A stretch of 12,468 nucleotides of DNA, from positions 1 through 12,468 of the forward strand of contig JAJZWW010000058.1 of the NCBI GenBank assembly GCA_021846485.1. Reading direction: 5' to 3'. Below the pieces are notes generated by a model. That model did no database searches and was not told the DNA's origin. It was given only the letters and a program-made list of their open reading frames with translations. Shown one piece after another: positions 11,901-12,468 of the stretch (the stretch's first letter is position 1; each line of letters starts with the position of its first letter). This DNA comes from Actinomycetes bacterium. GTDB taxonomy: Bacteria; Actinomycetota; Acidimicrobiia; Acidimicrobiales; Palsa-688. A program made the translations under genes and the position numbers.

Positions 11901-12468
11901 CCGACGATGCAGAAGATCTTCGGGATGCTGCAGCCCGAGGCGCCCGGGACCGACTACGGCGACCACGGCCGGCTGATCGGCACGGACGGCAAGACCACCC
12001 TCCACAACGGGCGTACCGGCCAGCCCTACGACAACCCGATCAGCGTCGGCTACGTGTACATCTTGAAGCTCGCCCACCTGGTCGACGACAAGATCCACGC
12101 CCGCTCCACCGGGCCGTACTCGATGATCACCCAGCAGCCCCTCGGCGGCAAGGCCCAGTTCGGGGGCCAGCGCTTCGGCGAGATGGAGGTCTGGGCGCTG
12201 GAGGCCTACGGCGCCGCCTACGCCCTCCAGGAGCTGCTCACCATCAAGTCCGACGACGTCCTCGGCCGGGTGAAGGTCTACGAGGCGATCGTGAAGGGCG
12301 AGAACATCCCCGAGCCGGGCATCCCCGAGTCGTTCAAGGTGCTCATCAAGGAGATGCAGAGCCTCTGCCTCAACGTCGAGGTGCTCTCCGACACCGGGGA
12401 GGAGATCGAGATGCGCGAGCTCGACGAGGACGTGTTCCGCACGGCCGAGGAGCTCGGGATCGACATCA
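8955..12468 (+). CDS. rpoB: DNA-directed RNA polymerase subunit beta (3' end cut by window)
   Basis: 1171 codons are visible without a stop. By comparison with mycobacterial RpoB only roughly the last 15-20 residues are missing. The N-terminus reads RERFSFANLDEVQPLPDLI. Landmarks include GTERVVVSQLVRSPGV, the rifampicin-binding region starting GTSQLSQFMDQ at residue 398, SSHYGRMCPIETPEGPNIGL, MPWEGYNYEDAI from 716, GDKLAGRHGNKG at 874-885, and near the end QPLGGKAQFGGQRFGEMEVWAL and ENIPEPGIPESFKVL, all conserved. Beta forms much of the active-site cleft of RNA polymerase with beta-prime. rpoC should follow outside the window. It has its own two promoters and structured leader. Two rifampicin-region positions differ from the common sequence: T409 (E. 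coli 518) and M424 (E. coli 533). Confidence 0.98.
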   Translation, partial: MPARTPSRERFSFANLDEVQPLPDLISIQRDSFKWFLEQGLADTFRDISPIEDFSGSLKLVLEFDPDDPDLRPPPKFTVEECKEKDMTYAAPIFVRAQFQNANTGEIKEQTVFMGDFPMMTDKGTFIINGTERVVVSQLVRSPGVIFQPGRDLKTVVTGTIHPYRGEWIEFDVEAKPGKDITAGSRVARKRRLSLFVLLRALGYTDEGFLERFVRHFDFLEGQWDKERELAPTQEEALLEIYKRARPGEPPSAESARVYFENAFFNPKRYDLTRVGRYKLDRKLGPELAKAAERFGIDLEAPAEGQGVLSRSEILAACTYLLNLAQGEPGYRLDDQDHFANRRIRSVGELIQNQVRVGLSRMERVVRERMTTQDVEAITPQTLINIRPVVAAIKEFFGTSQLSQFMDQTNPLSGLTHKRRLSAMGPGGLSRERAGFEVRDVHSSHYGRMCPIETPEGPNIGLIGHLASYGRINSYGFIETPYRRVVDGRATEEIMYLAADEEEEYVIAQANAELADDGTLVEDRILVRRAPQGPGVRVGAGGTSYGTTSEVDFVPPSEVDLMDVSPKQIVSISTALIPFIEHDDANRALMGANMQKQAVPLVKPESPFIGTGVEARAARDAGDVLLAEGTGLVVEVGGEHVTVDYEPNQKDWLGAVLGRRTYRLAKFRRSNQNTCLNQRILVDEGERVAPGDVLADGPSTEQGELGLGKNLLVAFMPWEGYNYEDAIILSERLVRDDVLTSIHIEEHEVDARDTKLGAEEITRDIPNLSEDILKDLDERGIIRIGAEVGPGDVLVGKVTPKGETELTPEERLLRAIFGEKAREVRDTSLKVPHGESGKVIDVRVFSREDAHELPPGVNQLVRVYVAQRRKISEGDKLAGRHGNKGVISKILPVEDMPFLADGTPVDIILNPLGVPSRMNVGQVLESHLGWAARWGWEGNELATVASQGTERKTRPVAEPSVRIATPVFDGAHWDEEQGAGRHPTMQKIFGMLQPEAPGTDYGDHGRLIGTDGKTTLHNGRTGQPYDNPISVGYVYILKLAHLVDDKIHARSTGPYSMITQQPLGGKAQFGGQRFGEMEVWALEAYGAAYALQELLTIKSDDVLGRVKVYEAIVKGENIPEPGIPESFKVLIKEMQSLCLNVEVLSDTGEEIEMRELDEDVFRTAEELGIDI

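Noticed and set aside
8847..12098. A 1083-codon open frame on the minus strand across rpoB
   Set aside because: It is the antisense shadow of rpoB in high-GC DNA with strong codon bias. The sense frame has all RpoB motifs and the antisense product is low-complexity and unrecognisable.
1..12468. tRNA, rRNA or CRISPR array
   Set aside because: No T-loop-like GTTCGAnTCC, no rRNA stretch and no regularly spaced direct repeats were seen by eye.

Overview
The window looks like chromosome from a high-GC actinobacterium. RpoB and L7/L12 are strongly actinobacterial in sequence, the sulfate-activation enzymes (CysD, a CysN-CysC fusion and a CysQ) resemble the mycobacterial ones, and TTG and GTG starts are common. 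I cannot place it below phylum from sequence alone; a deep lineage such as Acidimicrobiia is a guess.

Layout. Bases 1-546 hold the end of rplJ (L10) and all of rplL (L7/L12), followed by a hairpin terminator. A DUF72 gene (minus, 633-1544) then converges on rplL and diverges from a PhoU-domain gene (plus, 1596-2201). A 269-bp gap after phoU carries an inverted pair of 38-bp repeats, forming a REP- or MITE-like element of about 200 bp. Next is a tightly coupled sulfate-activation operon, cysQ-cysD-cysNC (2471-6068), with overlapping stop and start codons. A predicted lipoprotein (6200-7021) follows, its ribosome binding site lying inside a hairpin. Two minus-strand toxin-antitoxin pairs come next: an RHH VapB with a PIN toxin (7981-7323), and an AbrB-type antitoxin with a PIN toxin (8700-8093). 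The window ends with rpoB (8955 to the edge, only the extreme C-terminus missing), preceded by two good housekeeping promoters and a structured leader.

How it works together. The ribosomal stalk genes and rpoB are often neighbours in bacteria; here about 8.4 kb of metabolic, lipoprotein and toxin-antitoxin genes separates them and rpoB has its own promoters. CysD and CysN make APS from sulfate and ATP, the CysC domain phosphorylates it to PAPS, and CysQ would remove PAP or PAPS. No reductase, sulfotransferase or sulfate transporter lies in the window.

A recurrent pattern is a TAnnnT-like -10 element ending 6-7 bases before the start codon (DUF72, phoU, cysQ, vapB, abrB), which points to leaderless transcription. 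rplL and rpoB instead have clear Shine-Dalgarno sites and leaders. I found no tRNA, rRNA, CRISPR array, transposase or prophage gene. No wholly new multi-gene system is evident; the most interesting unexplained signals are non-coding: the rpoB leader, the inverted repeat pair after phoU, and the hairpin over the lipoprotein ribosome binding site.
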